From Cardiocondyla obscurior (taxonomy: Eukaryota > Arthropoda > Insecta > Hymenoptera > Formicidae), in contig NC_091879.1 of assembly GCF_019399895.1 (NCBI RefSeq), forward strand, positions 3,365,001 through 3,429,000: a stretch of DNA of 64,000 nucleotides. Reading direction: 5' to 3'. This document shows, piece by piece, positions 48,481 to 60,143 of the stretch. A program made the translations under genes and the position numbers. How positions within the stretch are numbered: position 1 is the stretch's first letter; each line of letters starts with the position of its first letter. Under the pieces are notes generated by a model. It was given only the letters and a program-made list of their open reading frames with translations. It was not told the origin of the DNA and made no database searches.

Positions 48481-48580
48481 CGAGACAAGAGAGAAAGAAA
48501 AAAAAAAGGTAGGGAGAACGAGAGGGAAATAGAGAGAGGAAAAGAGAGAGAGAAAGATATATATAGAGAGAGAGAGACCG
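48481..48580. repeat. Compound (GA)n tract
   Basis: About 100 bases of GA repeats with an internal A run and a short ATATATA block. On the minus strand it gives Ser/Leu/Phe-rich open frames that are artefacts of composition. Confidence 0.9.
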
Positions 48581-50188
48581 AACACCGGAATAAGGGATAA
48601 AGGGGTAGGGAAGCACCATACGGACGAGCCATTTAAACTTCTCACCCCCGAAACCACACGCTTGTCCGCATTCTGACTTATACCAGGCATCGTTCACCCC
48701 GTCGTCGAGCACCCTTCCGCCTCCTCCTCACCCTTTCCTCATCTCTCGCCCTTGACACTCTCGCTATTATACGGGTTTGATACCCGGCACTTTAACCCTC
48801 CTCAACGGATCGGCGTGCGTCTTGATCTCCGCGGAAAACGCGTCGATCTCCATGGATCAAATTGAATCTCGATGAGATCCTCGTCAATCGCAGAGGGAAC
48901 CGGAGACGAATAGCAGCCTCGCGATTACGTTGCTCGATTCGCCAAATACACACCGTTCAAAACGAACGCGTTCTTTAATTTCGCATCGCGAACAAGCTTT
49001 CCGGCGACGAGTCGGCGCGGATTTACACGCGGCCGAAATAACGAATCGCGGCAGCGTATCGTCGCGAAATAAAGCCGGGCAAAATTCGCATATCCCTTCG
49101 CGGGTTTTGCAAATTAGCGCGCGCGTCTACGAATTACCTGGGCTTTCGAGAGCAAGCAAGGCGCCGCGTAAAAACAGCATGAATAATTTTTCCGCCGTTT
49201 TTACACGGCGCACGGCAATTTCGCACTCTCGCGAAATCGGCGTTTATCCCGCGTATATTTCACGCGATCCTCCCCTTCCCCTCTCTCACCCCTTGGCAGC
49301 GGCAGAATATTATCCGTAATTAATGGACGGAGCGTACACGAAAGTTACGCACCGACGCGTTGTTTTGACCGCGTTCTTTAAACCACGTCGCGGCGTGCTC
49401 TCCGACTTTTTCCCTGCGGCGATTTTTGAAAATACCAAAGCGATGCACGACGTGCATCAAAATCCCCGCAAATATATATAATTCACGGCATTAAGCGCGT
49501 AGATTTATAACGTCGGTTATTGCGCAAATAATTGTAGACGACATAAATGACTTACGCGAAGGCCGCAATTTTCCATCGCGGTAACGCGATAACGATAATG
49601 AGAGCGCGGTCAAATTTTAATCGTGCAATTACGCCCGGATTCATACGTTTATTTCTACCCACCGATGCGATTTTACACACCAATCCGCGTTATTTATTTT
49701 CCGCATTATATTTGCAGCGATTCGTGAAACCTCGTCTGCAGGAACGGTCGTTTCGGAAAAAGAAACGCGACGAGGAGGAAAAAGTGAGAATCACAATTGT
49801 AAAAACGCCTTCGATGAAGCACGTCGGCGTTAAACTTTCGTGATTATCTCAACTCAATTAAAGTGAAACAAATAATAATAGTATAGTGATAAAATGACCC
49901 TTCAAATTATAATTAAAAAACAAAATTAGATAATAAATTTGTCGTCAATTATCTTTCTTTTTATTATGTTGAAATTTTTTTTTTCTTTTCTCGACACATT
50001 TTTCCGGTATTCGTTCTAAAATATTATTCAATATATTGCGTATAAGATGTAGCGTAATATTTATCAATCCCACGATATTATTTACCGACCATACGTGTTT
50101 CTATTTTCCATTCGCTCTGAACAGTACGAAATTCGACGGATGGATATTCACAGCTGAAAATCCGCGATATGAATAGGTCCTCGTCGAC

Positions 50189-50210
50189 GGGGGAGAGGGA
50201 GGGGAGTGGG
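50189..50210 (+). other. G-quadruplex motif
   Basis: G5-AGA-G3-A-G4-AGT-G3 on the plus strand: four runs with loops of one to three bases. Confidence 0.5.
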
Positions 50211-51149
50211 AGAGAGCGACCGGATTACCCGACAGGAATATCATTTTATTTGATGTTGAACTCATTCCGGGATACATTTGTTATTAATTAATAAAAGCCA
50301 GTGGTTATCCCGCACCAGAGCTATCGGATTTAAAGCAAGCTCTCGACACCGCCTCTTTCCCGCTCTTTCCCCCTTTGCCCGCGCGTACTCTCTTCTCTCT
50401 TCCCATTTATCTGTCTCGCGATAACCGGACTCGGCTTCTGGTACATGTGCAAGCGCGAACGTTGATTGACCCACGAATGATCGTCCGGTCGCAAACGCAA
50501 ACGGACGGCGGCCGGCCGCTCATTTTCCGTCCGCGTCGGAAAACGTGAATTTCTCCCCCGCTCCGAGACACGCTAATTTCCAATCTCGTTCCTTTTTCCT
50601 GCCGAATCTTTTCGATCCTAATTTCAAGCTCGTATGACGCGCGACGTATGGCGTTCTAATAATCACGATTTCTGAAACAAACGCCAACGAACGGCGGATG
50701 GAGTGTGATTTTTATCTCTGTAGACGAAAAATCTACCGGGACACTCGACCGCCGCCTAGAGCTCGAAAATATTGAAGGGATATTTATCGCGCGAGGTTCT
50801 TCCAAACCGAAATCTTTTCGTTAATAAACGGGACAGGCTGACAGAATTATTTCGCAGCCGTCGGTATGAAATCTTGGAAAAAGAGACGGGGCGATCGCGA
50901 CGAAATGACAAATAGAAAAGTACGGGGCCGCGCGAAAATGACAGGGGGGATACATTAATATTTCATGTTTATTCGCATCAGCCGCTTTCACGAAGATTAA
51001 CTGCATTTGTGTTTTATGTGCGCAAAGATACAATAATGCGCCGGCCTTTCTGGCGCACGAAATATCCGTTATACATATATTGGAAAAAAATATCATGACA
51101 ATTTGGCACCGTGACGGCGATATGTTTTCTCTCGCTCCGACCCCCAATG

Positions 51150-51207
51150 TTTTTTTTGTTCATTTTTTTCTATTTTTTTTATTTTTCTATTTTTTTTTTT
51201 TTTTTTT
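51150..51207. repeat. T-rich tract, acceptor-like end
   Basis: About 58 bases, almost all T, ending in T18 and followed by CCAG (51208-51211). The arrangement resembles a strong plus-strand 3' splice site. The sequence after it has an open frame to 51391 in one phase, but no family or downstream donor is recognised. Confidence 0.8.
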
Positions 51208-52169
51208 CCAGCGATTTAACGTATTTCACACTTTGGATCGGCGAGGTTTAGACATCCCGCACGCCAATTCTGACGATTATTATTTTGCGTATACCGTCGA
51301 ATATGATTTCTACGAATATCCCGGATATTCTCCGCGAATATTCGCTATTATGGTTATAGTTTATCATTATAATATAGCTACAGTAATATAAGCAGTTCTA
51401 AATACAGTCGAGAATATTGTAACCAGGATGTTACCCGAATGTTTGATATAATTGAATGACCATTTTGATCGCGGTCAAAATTCACCCGTTTATTTTAATC
51501 CGGCAACTTTACATAATTTTAAAGCAGCAACGACCCGCAAGACTTTCATCGCGCGTTTATTACCAGCGGCGACTGATAACATTAAAAAACGTTTTCATGC
51601 AGTGAAAATATTTAATAAAAACGTTAATGTTTTATTCGGACTCGTGTGCGGAAATTCCTTTGGCGCTCAACGTAATTGCAGAATTATCTTACAAGGTACA
51701 AAGACACTTTCGCAAAAAAAGAAAAAGAATAAAAAAAAAAATGTTGAAACGTTTTCAAAACCCAGAGGCAGCACGCGGAAATCGCGGCGAACGGAGACAA
51801 ATTCGGATTTCTTTCGATAGATTTCGCTTTCGCGCAAAAACCAAAAAAAAAAAAAGAAATGAAAGAAGAGAGGATAAATAGATTCGGCGCGATGAACGTG
51901 GCCAGTTACATGTAACAAGCGAATCAATCTTACAATCTATCTCAAACGAATCCCATTTCCGCGGACTCGCGCGCGATTGCGGCTCGCTCGCTCGGCGCGT
52001 TCGTCGCAATCGCATTAAAAATCCCACCGTTAAATGGCGAACGACGTAACGTCGTTACAAGGTTTTCCATACGGTGGCGGAATATCGAAATCGTGTTTCG
52101 GAGCGTTGCGGCCAGCGATTGATACGCGCGGCGAATGAAGTAAAAAAAACACGCGCGCGCGCACACAGG

Positions 52170-52184
52170 AAAAAAAAAAAAAAA
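52170..52184. repeat. A15 run beside CG alternation
   Basis: A15 run preceded by CACGCGCGCGCGCACACA (about 52150-52167), which alternates purine and pyrimidine and is Z-DNA prone. Confidence 0.85.
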
Positions 52185-52406
52185 TCGCCCAACGTTCCGC
52201 ATGGAACGGGAGAGAAAGAGGAAGAAAAGGGGATTCGAGAGGAAGAGGGAGAGGGACAGGTCGCTTCGTTGACACGCGACACGTTCGTAGAATCCGAAAG
52301 GGACGGCGAAAAGCGGCACGTACAGGCGTATCCGTACACGCGGCTCGCATCGGTCCATAACTGTTTCGGAATAACGTTGTCAATTGAAATATCCGCCCGG
52401 CGTGGC

Positions 52407-52429
52407 GCGGCGCGGCCCGGCCGCGCCGC
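52407..52429. repeat. 23-bp all-GC inverted repeat
   Basis: GCGGCGCGGC (52407-52416), CCG spacer, GCCGCGCCGC (52420-52429). The arms are perfectly complementary and the whole is 100 percent GC. Confidence 0.75.
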
Positions 52430-52930
52430 GGCTGTAATTTAACCCCGCGCTGGATTATATTTCGACGAAAGCTTTTGCCGAAAGTATCGAGCGGGCACCG
52501 TCACACCTGCCCTCGGGCTAGGTGCGAATTTCGAATGTCGAAAATCTGATACACGCGGCCCAGGCGCGTCATCGCGGATAATATCGAGACCGTTGACGGC
52601 GACGGTGACTGTCGGAAGAGTCATGATTCCGCGCATGTCGCATCAAAGCGGAAAATTCGAGCCGGGTCCACGATACGCGTGACACTCGGGGCGATCATGC
52701 GATCGCTGATATTTATTGCGCGCGTAAACGCGAATAATGACGGGCGGGTTCAGAAATACAGAGGATTCCGCGAGTAGAGAGGCCAACGGGAGGAGGAGGA
52801 AGAGAGTGAAAGAGCCACGCGGGAGGATTAACCGGTCCCGAAAACTTTTAGTTTCCTGAAAATAGAATGACGAGCTTTAACCCATTCTGTGGCATTTCAC
52901 TCGAAAACCTTAGCCTATTCTCGGCGATTC

Positions 52931-52959
52931 GGGGGGTGGGAGGAGGGGGGGGGAGAGGG
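52931..52959 (+). other. G-quadruplex motif
   Basis: G6-T-G3-AGGA-G9-AGA-G3 on the plus strand. The complement gives a Pro-rich stretch in a minus-strand open frame that is compositional. Confidence 0.5.
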
Positions 52960-53193
52960 ATGACGAAAGTAACGCGACAAGATGTTCGGTAAATGAAAAG
53001 GAAACGTGACCCGTTACCCATTAGCGTCGTGGAAAGAACCGGGCGAAATAATTTACACGACGCCTTCCCTCCTTCGCTCGGAAAAATGTGTGCACTTAAA
53101 GTAAACTTAACTGGGAAATCGACGGAATTAGAAAACGGCAGAGGTAATATTAAACGCGTCAATTAGAGATTATTTGAAATTTAATTTTGATAC

Positions 53194-53211
53194 AATAAAT
53201 TATAATTTATT
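53194..53211. repeat. Perfect 18-bp AT palindrome
   Basis: AATAAATTA joined to its exact reverse complement. An all-AT self-complementary 18-mer prone to cruciform extrusion, at the edge of an AT valley. Confidence 0.6.
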
Positions 53212-54571
53212 TGGTTATTTTCGAATTGTCAAGTTTGATAGATAACGCGTATTCGCTGTCCACTATCCGTGACATAAAGTTTGAAATGAGCGAGTGTCAT
53301 CTATTCGCGTTCGATTGCTGTCATTCGCATCGTCCCACATTTCTCCGCGTGATCTTTCGACTGCTCTTCCAACGTTACAAGCGCGTCTCGTAAAACCTTA
53401 CGAGAGGGGAAAAAAAAAATGGTAAGAGGTATCGAAAGCTCTCGTAACGGTGGCACGAGAGTGTCGCGAGGGATGGCTGCATCCTATCGAGGATGAGATC
53501 GCGAAGGAGTTTGCATAGCGATGTACAGGAATCGCGGGGGATAGCGAGCGGCCAAAAGGGGCGGCAGAGGATGTATGTGTGAATAGATGCTCCTCGTAAA
53601 GGCGAGAAACGAGCCGACAAATACAAATTTCTCGTCTTTTTCCGGCAGCCGGGTTACGGGGGTGTTAAGCCGCCTTTACTCCGCGCATTTTAAACCTCTT
53701 TGCACACAACCCCGTCCCCCCTGTTTCTTATGCGAAAGCGTGATAGAGAGCCGATTACTCGCGCAAAAGTATTTCCGAGAGTAATCACTTTTAAGATTCT
53801 ACAAGGTGCTTTAATTTATTACGTATAATAAACACGTGGTTAAATAAAAATATTTATTGATTAAAAAAGTTAATTATTGTAGTATTACAGTGCAGAAATT
53901 TCTACTTTTACCTTTATCTCATAAAACAAAATTTAGAAAAATCGACGTGAGATTAAAAAATAAGACTAAAACAATTTTTTATTTATATTTCTTTGTATGC
54001 GATCGTTAAAAAAAATCAGCACTTAATATTAAATGTCATTATTTTCTCTTTAATTCGTTGATATAAAAAAAAGGGAGAAGGAAAGCAAATTAGAAACCAG
54101 GAAAACGCGCGAGAGATCTCCCGTACGGGCGTAGAATACGGGCCGCTGAAATTCGACGGCGGCTTTCTCGTGGAAGAGCAACGCAAATATTTTCCAAAAC
54201 AACACCGGCCGATCGTATAGTAATCCAGATATTACATGCGCGTTATATTTTCATTTTTATTCGGCCACAGGGTGAGAAGCCGCGCGTGCTCTTTCGCATT
54301 GCCGGTTTCCGTCCGCCGCCGGCGGGCGAAATGTAAAATTCGGTCGCGGAACACGTGCTGCCTTTTTCCACCTCGTGACGCGGCCGATATGACGTAGCCC
54401 CGGCACTGAGAGGATTATTTCTCCATGAAAAACTGATAGGCGCCGTATTAATCGTACGGCCGGCATGCCCTGTATCCGCGCCCATTATCTAACGATTCGT
54501 GTACATAGCGCCGAAAGATACTAGAGTGTACCCGCCGAAATTACGAGGGCGTCGCCTTATTATATTTCTCT

Positions 54572-54610
54572 TAAAAAAATAAAAAATAAAAAAATAAAAA
54601 TGTAAAAATT
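54572..54610. repeat. A-rich simple repeat, AAAAAAT-like units
   Basis: Irregular units of five to seven A followed by T, repeated about five times. Simple sequence at the start of the AT-rich block. Confidence 0.85.
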
Positions 54611-55451
54611 AATTTTTTAAAATATAAAAAACCCTGCATAATTAGGTGGCGAAAATTAAACGAAATAACGCATGAAACTATATCAAAGTTACTCTCGCGT
54701 GATGTTCGAAAACAAGTTATTTCTTGTATATAACAACGAGGATTAATTTAAATTTAAAGACCCGCGATATTCTCTGCTTATTGTACTATTATTAATTGCT
54801 CTATCTGTTTTTCCGAAAAGGTATTTTTTTTATCACGATTCTTTTTTTTTATCATATTATTAAATTGATTGCATTGTAATTTATATTGTAAATTGTAAAT
54901 TGAGAATATAATCATTTCTATTTTTCAATATAATTTAGTAGGATGTTTTTATGTCCCGTTGGAATCGTAATACGAGGAAAGCCACGGTTTAACGTAACAT
55001 TATATAAAACATTAAAAAGAAACATTATGCAGTACTTGAATAACGAATAAATCAGAGTTTTATGTGTAATGCGATAATGCTGTAAAATATTTTTCAAGAT
55101 AGCAATAAGCGACATGAAAAATTTCGTATTCACGAAATGTTATGGGCGTATCAGCGAAAGATACAAATAAAACATGCGTTCGGCATCTAGATAATTTATA
55201 TAAAATTATAAAAGGTATACATTAAGAACATATTGCATGTGCTACGAAAACACGCACGCGTAAAAAAAAAAAAAATAATTAATAGTTTAAAAAATACCAA
55301 TGTTTATTTTATACGGCGTAATAAATTTTTTAGAGTGATTTGATGTAAATGAAACATCAAGCTTCGCGTGATAACGGAGATGTATAATTCTTTTTTTGTA
55401 GGGGAAAAAAAAATACATTGCGTCGGCACCGAATAATAAATAGTACATAAC

Positions 55452-55466
55452 TTTTTTTTTTTTTTT
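55452..55466. repeat. T15 homopolymer
   Basis: Uninterrupted T run. An A14 run lies 180 bp upstream (55262-55275). Confidence 0.95.
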
Positions 55467-56212
55467 GCCATTGCGTGCAAATCCTATCGATGCATTAAAC
55501 ATCCCTGATTCGTTATATTTTTGCAAACGTATTACGTTACCACATTAGGTCCACATTTATAGCGAAACTTGTAATTTCGAATTTCCCCCTATTTCGCACA
55601 CAATTAATATATTACGTTGTATATAAATGTTAATAATTCATATAGAAAAGTTAGTAACCGCTGAAAATGATAAAATTGAGAAAGTAATCGAATATTTTAG
55701 AGATAAATTTCGTGCGCAAGAAACGTTCATTATGCACCGAAATTTGTTTTCATCATCACTATAGAAGCATCCCGCTAATGATTCCCATTTCACACGCACA
55801 TACGCACGCATTTCCATCGTTAATATTTTATTTTAATAGGCGTGGAATGGAAAAATGGATGGCTCAAACATTAAACTCATACGATATTCAACATCACTAT
55901 TGGTTATTACATTGAACGTAATTACGACATTATATTATTAATTATCACGTTAAATGCATCGCCCGCGAAATCGTTATTGTTTTTGCCGTTCGCAGCAACC
56001 AATGTTTATCGCGTTACCGGATGAATTCGTTTCCGTCAACGATTTTCGGGCGGGCTGGAAAAATGCGGATAAGCAGATTCGGAAATATATATAAACTAAT
56101 ATTTCTATTGTCATTAACAAATTCGTGATTTTAATCGAAACAACGTGAATGTTGAATTCTTAGTCTCGCTCCGTAAATTTCACAGTTTTTACTGCATTAT
56201 TGCGCCCCAAAA

Positions 56213-56405
56213 AAAAAAGAATTTTCGTTAAACAAACTAAACCTTTCAACTAACCCAGATTTAATACAATAAAATTTTTAATAAACCGAAAGTAAATTGT
56301 GGTCTGTTCGGACGATAATTCATTCGGTTAATTAATAATTTTGTTCTATTAACTAAATCTGGGTTTGGTTGAAAGGTATAGTTTGTTTAACAAAAATTAT
56401 TTTTC
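56213..56405. mobile_element. Fold-back element, MITE-like or long hairpin
   Basis: The arms 56219-56262 and 56355-56398 are inverted copies of about 44 bp that differ at only three positions plus one indel. Both carry GTTAAACAAACTA, ACCTTTCAAC and ACCCAGATTT. The similarity extends outward through the flanking A/T tracts. It also continues inward at lower identity: AACCGAA at 56284-56290 faces TTCGGTT at 56323-56329, and GTC/GAC flank the centre near 56308. The entire segment of about 190 bp is therefore one imperfect palindrome. This fits a miniature inverted-repeat transposable element or a long-hairpin RNA locus. No transposase and no clear target-site duplication are visible, so the superfamily is unknown. 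Confidence 0.6.
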
Positions 56406-57480
56406 CTGGCTGTGTATATCGGGTCAGGAATGAAAATTATCAGCCTAACAGTAAATGGACTGTGCGAGAGAATCTGTTGCAAATGTTACGACAGTGTCGC
56501 GGACATTGTCTTAAAAATGTATTACCCAGTATTTCTAGTGTCCTGTCAGGAGAGCGCTAATCCGAAGGGGAGAAAAGAGGGAAGGGGAGGGGGGTCAACC
56601 GCGTCGTGCCTGAATGCTTCAATACTAAAATCGACATTCGAGGTAAACTGCCAGAGAATGGCGCGTTATCATCAGGTGTTACCTGGCCGGCCATTAGCGA
56701 CAAATTGACAGGCAAACACGGAATTGATTTTAGCACCGCAAAACTCGGTTTCCGCGGTGTCTCGCCACTCACACTTAACCGTTCGCCGATCGTTCGATTT
56801 CCGCGAGCTTTCGGGGAGAGCTGCGACGTAATAAATCGATGTAAACGCCGACGAAGAGACGAGCCCCGCGATTGAAAACCACCGAGATGGTTTAGGCGCA
56901 AATTAGAACGAAAGAGAAACGGAAAATGTGCTCTGGAAATAATTTTGACGGGAGGAAACGACGGAACCGTAACGTCGAAGCGAGTCATTTAATTGTGACA
57001 TATCTATCTTGTAAAAATTGGATCAGTTTATTACGCTTTGCTATTATTATTATTTAATAATAATTTTTGTTACGTATAAAATAATTCGCGATAAAATATA
57101 CTTCCAGCGCGACCCTTCGTTCCGTTCCGCCCTCCGCGATCAGGAGGGACGAAGGTCGCGAGAATCGCGAGATTTACACGGGCTGCATTCCTTTCGAAGC
57201 GGACGAGACACAATAGCCGAATGATTTACGTGGATATAAATACACCGATTGCCGCTGCGATATCTTTCTATTTCCTCTCTCTGTCTTTTTTTTTCTTCCC
57301 CCGAGATGGTCGAGCCCGCGGATACTTTGCTCCGACGGCCACAAAGAAACAGGGTAGCCCCTGCTAGAAGACGCAATATCACCCCTGTTATGACAGCCCC
57401 GTATTTTAGTAAGGTGCCGCTTCGGGGGTGAAGAGTGGCGCGCGTCCCATTGGCCACCCCGGCATATCGCGTAACGCGGT

Positions 57481-57535
57481 CTCTCTTTCTCTCTCTATTT
57501 TTCTCTCTTCTCTTCTCTCTTTTTCTCACTCTTTC
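57481..57535. repeat. CT-rich pyrimidine tract
   Basis: About 55 bases of CT and T units. It makes two overlapping Ser/Leu/Phe-rich plus-strand frames that are compositional. Confidence 0.85.
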
Positions 57536-58171
57536 CCCCGACACGGTACACACATCAATCACCGGCATTTTAATATCGGGTGGCGCACAATACCGCCGCC
57601 GCTACGGTATTCCGCGAGGCTGTGTCGAGAGTTCGACCAGCATCCCCCCCTTTTCCCCCCTCAGAAACTGGTTTTTATGGTGGAATTCTTCTAATTTGTG
57701 AGTGCCCATCCTCCCAACGAACGAGCGTCTGCCGCCGATGCACACGACATTTAATGCGTCGCCGCAATTACGGAAATCGCCCTGGCGAAGTGTGCATCGA
57801 TTAGCTTCTACCGGGCGGATATCACGGATGCCCTTTATGCCCTCGATAGAAAAGAGGGTGCGTGGTCTCTCCGATCGCGCCGCGAACCCTGGATTTATAA
57901 CCCGTCGTTGAAATCTATGTCATTTGCGAAAGAATCACCGGTACTGGCGTTCAAACTAATTAGTCGACAAGAATACAAATCACACGAGGGAAAGGCATCG
58001 TAACTTTTATTCGAAGTAACGTTTAAAACAATACAATGCGACGGTTTAATGCTCTGAGATCGATTATAAAAATAGATGTAATTAACGTACGGTTTCCCGC
58101 AAACTGCGAGAGATTATTCGCGGGCTCCAATTCCGGGGACATCTTTCTGATTACGGCGGTAAGGAATAAAC

Positions 58172-58224
58172 CCAGCATTCCGGCTGGCAGTCGCGTTACT
58201 CGTATTATCAGACTGGAATGCCGG
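58172..58224. other. Imperfect hairpin
   Basis: CCAGCATTCCGG (58172-58183) faces CTGGAATGCCGG (58213-58224): ten Watson-Crick pairs, one wobble and one mismatch around a 29-base loop. Confidence 0.35.
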
Positions 58225-58662
58225 CGTAATAAATGGTCGAATCATCCTCCCACCCTAACAATATGGCGCAAACAATCCTCGACCGCGATTCACCCTTATA
58301 TTGTTGCCCGAACAAAGAGTCTCGCCACGGCCGACTTGCGCTATGCGCTTTATATCAACCAGCCAGCCCCGAACGCCACCCCTTCGCGCGGCTACACGCA
58401 GCACCCGAAAGTCACAGTGTACTCGCGATCTCCCGGAAAAGAATTTTCAGCATCATTTTCGCAACAAATTTTTGCACCCCTCCTTACCCCAGAAAAGTCA
58501 ATAAGTTCCCTTCTTTTTTTTTTTTACCGCCGAGAATAATTTGCCAATCGCAGTTGATCTTCCAAAAATAATTATCCTTGCAAATACATTTAAAAAATTT
58601 AAATTATATTTCCCTACAAATCGATAATTATTAATAAATTAATCAATTTCAAATTAAATTCG

Positions 58663-58734
58663 ATAAAATAAAAAAAAAATTTTCTCTCTAAAAAAAAAAT
58701 ATATAAGTAAATAAAAATAATAAAAAATAAAAAC
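58663..58734. repeat. A/T-rich simple sequence
   Basis: About 70 bases of A runs separated by T and one CTCTC block. Low complexity. Confidence 0.85.
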
Positions 58735-58979
58735 GTCGTTTATCGTACGTAGTTATCCTTGAAATTTTTTAACGACGGGGCCGGGTTAATCCGATAATCG
58801 AAGGCAGCGACGTCGCTTACGAGGATCGCGGCGGGCATGAAGTACCGTTCTGGCTGTCGCGTGGGCGGCCGCTTTATATCGCTTTAGCGTCAGATTAATA
58901 AGCCGCGCGCACGAGATCGGTCGGCGACGCACACCCTCGCGTGCACGCACAGCGCGTACATCACGCAGTTTCGCGCGTC

Positions 58980-59000
58980 CACGCACGCACGCACGCACAC
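58980..59000. repeat. (ACGC)n microsatellite
   Basis: About four and a half ACGC units ending in ACAC, inside a CpG-rich block with many GCACGC words upstream. Confidence 0.85.
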
Positions 59001-59739
59001 CTCGGGGAAAACGGCGCAGCCGGAAAGCCCTTACTATTTATTTTATTTGGCTTATTCGTTTCCGCCAGCGGCGTTACATCGCCGTTTGCGGGAATTCAAT
59101 CTACGCGAGAGCGCGTGCGAGCACAGGGCCGGTCGCCCGCTTTGGTATCGCTCTTCAGGATTGCGGTGATAACGTCTGCAGGTATAACGCAACATTTTAT
59201 CGAAATATCAAATTTCAACGCTGCGGGGGAAATTGGAATAACGCGATTATTATAATCGAACATAATTAGCGCCGAACAAATAGCATCGATATTAACAAAT
59301 TAAACCAGAAAACTTTTAAGGCCTCCTACGTAGAACGATCAAAATCTTGTTCGACTTCGATTCAATCATATGTTACCGTAAGACACAAGCGACGCAATTA
59401 CTCTTTTAAATAAATTTAATAAATTTCTAAATAAATAAAAATAATTAAATAAACCCAAATAATAATTGACGCCGCAAAGAAATATCTGTCCCGTTCTCTA
59501 TTTAAAAATTATAAATATATCGTTAATTAACGTTCGCGCATATAATAACCTAACCGAATCGCGTTTCGAGATATCTTGAATAAAGCGGGCCTAATAAAAT
59601 GATCTCATCTGCTCGCGGGCGGCGTGCTCTTTGTTCGCTTCGCCGTCCACCCCTGAAGCGTGTACGTACAGACTGAAAACGGACGGGGTGTGCAAACGGA
59701 ACGAGCGGCCGGTCCTCTCCAGAGGGGGTGTGCGTGCCA

Positions 59740-59763
59740 CTCTCTCTCTCTCTCTTCTTCTCT
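59740..59763. repeat. (CT)n microsatellite
   Basis: Eight CT units followed by TTCTTCTCTG. Confidence 0.85.
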
Positions 59764-60084
59764 GTCGGCGGGTTCGCGGCGCCCCCCCGTCATCCCCCTA
59801 CATGACATATGATCTTCCATATTGCCGTGGTACACACGGGGGCGGCGTGCGTGCTAGCAAATCGTGGACGTTTGTGTGCGAGCGCAAAAACGGCGGGCCT
59901 TCACCCCCGCGCGTTCGCGCGACAGGTTACGCGCGCGGGGGGTGATTGCGGAAAGAGCGCGGGGTGGCGGGCGAACGTTTGTCATTGCGCGGTTTGCACG
60001 GCTACATAATATCTCAGGGTTTACGGCGGGTTGTTGCTTCTCGATGTCGTCGTAGTCGACTACAAATAGCGCGCGGTGGTTTAA

Positions 60085-60143
60085 TAAAAAGAAAAAAAAA
60101 ACGAAAAAATAGAAAAAAGAAAAAAAAGAAAGAGAAAAAAATG
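60085..60143. repeat. A-rich polypurine tract
   Basis: About 59 bases, mostly A with spaced G. It gives a Lys-rich plus frame and a Phe-rich minus frame, both compositional. Confidence 0.9.

Larger units (their letters stand above)
47000..54500. other. Gene-free segment, GA and G-rich tracts
   Basis: No recognisable exons. Contents are G-quadruplex motifs (47291-47312, 50189-50210, 52931-52959), a 10-bp hairpin (47555-47564 with 47578-47587), an AT valley (47740-47900), an A-rich tract (48004-48070), a 10-bp tandem duplication (48111-48130) and a GA tract (48481-48580). Further along are an AT valley (49850-50060), a T-rich tract (51150-51207), A15 (52170-52184) beside CG alternation, a GC palindrome (52407-52429), an AT palindrome (53194-53211) and an AT valley (53810-54080). 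Confidence 0.65.
54500..57100. other. Long AT-rich block ending in fold-back element
   Basis: From about 54560 to 56400 the sequence is persistently AT-rich with few CpGs, the longest such stretch in the window. It holds an A/T simple repeat (54572-54610), A14 (55262-55275), T15 (55452-55466) and the fold-back element (56213-56405). No recognisable coding sequence. A plus-strand frame at 56412-56708, with four Cys codons near its start, is uncalled. Confidence 0.65.

Noticed and set aside
58036..58539. 167-codon plus-strand frame
   Set aside because: No recognisable domain, ends in a T12-encoded Phe run, and overlapping frames exist in another phase.
59546..59555. TAACCTAACC, reminiscent of the insect telomere repeat CCTAA
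   Set aside because: Only two units and no array, so not telomeric.
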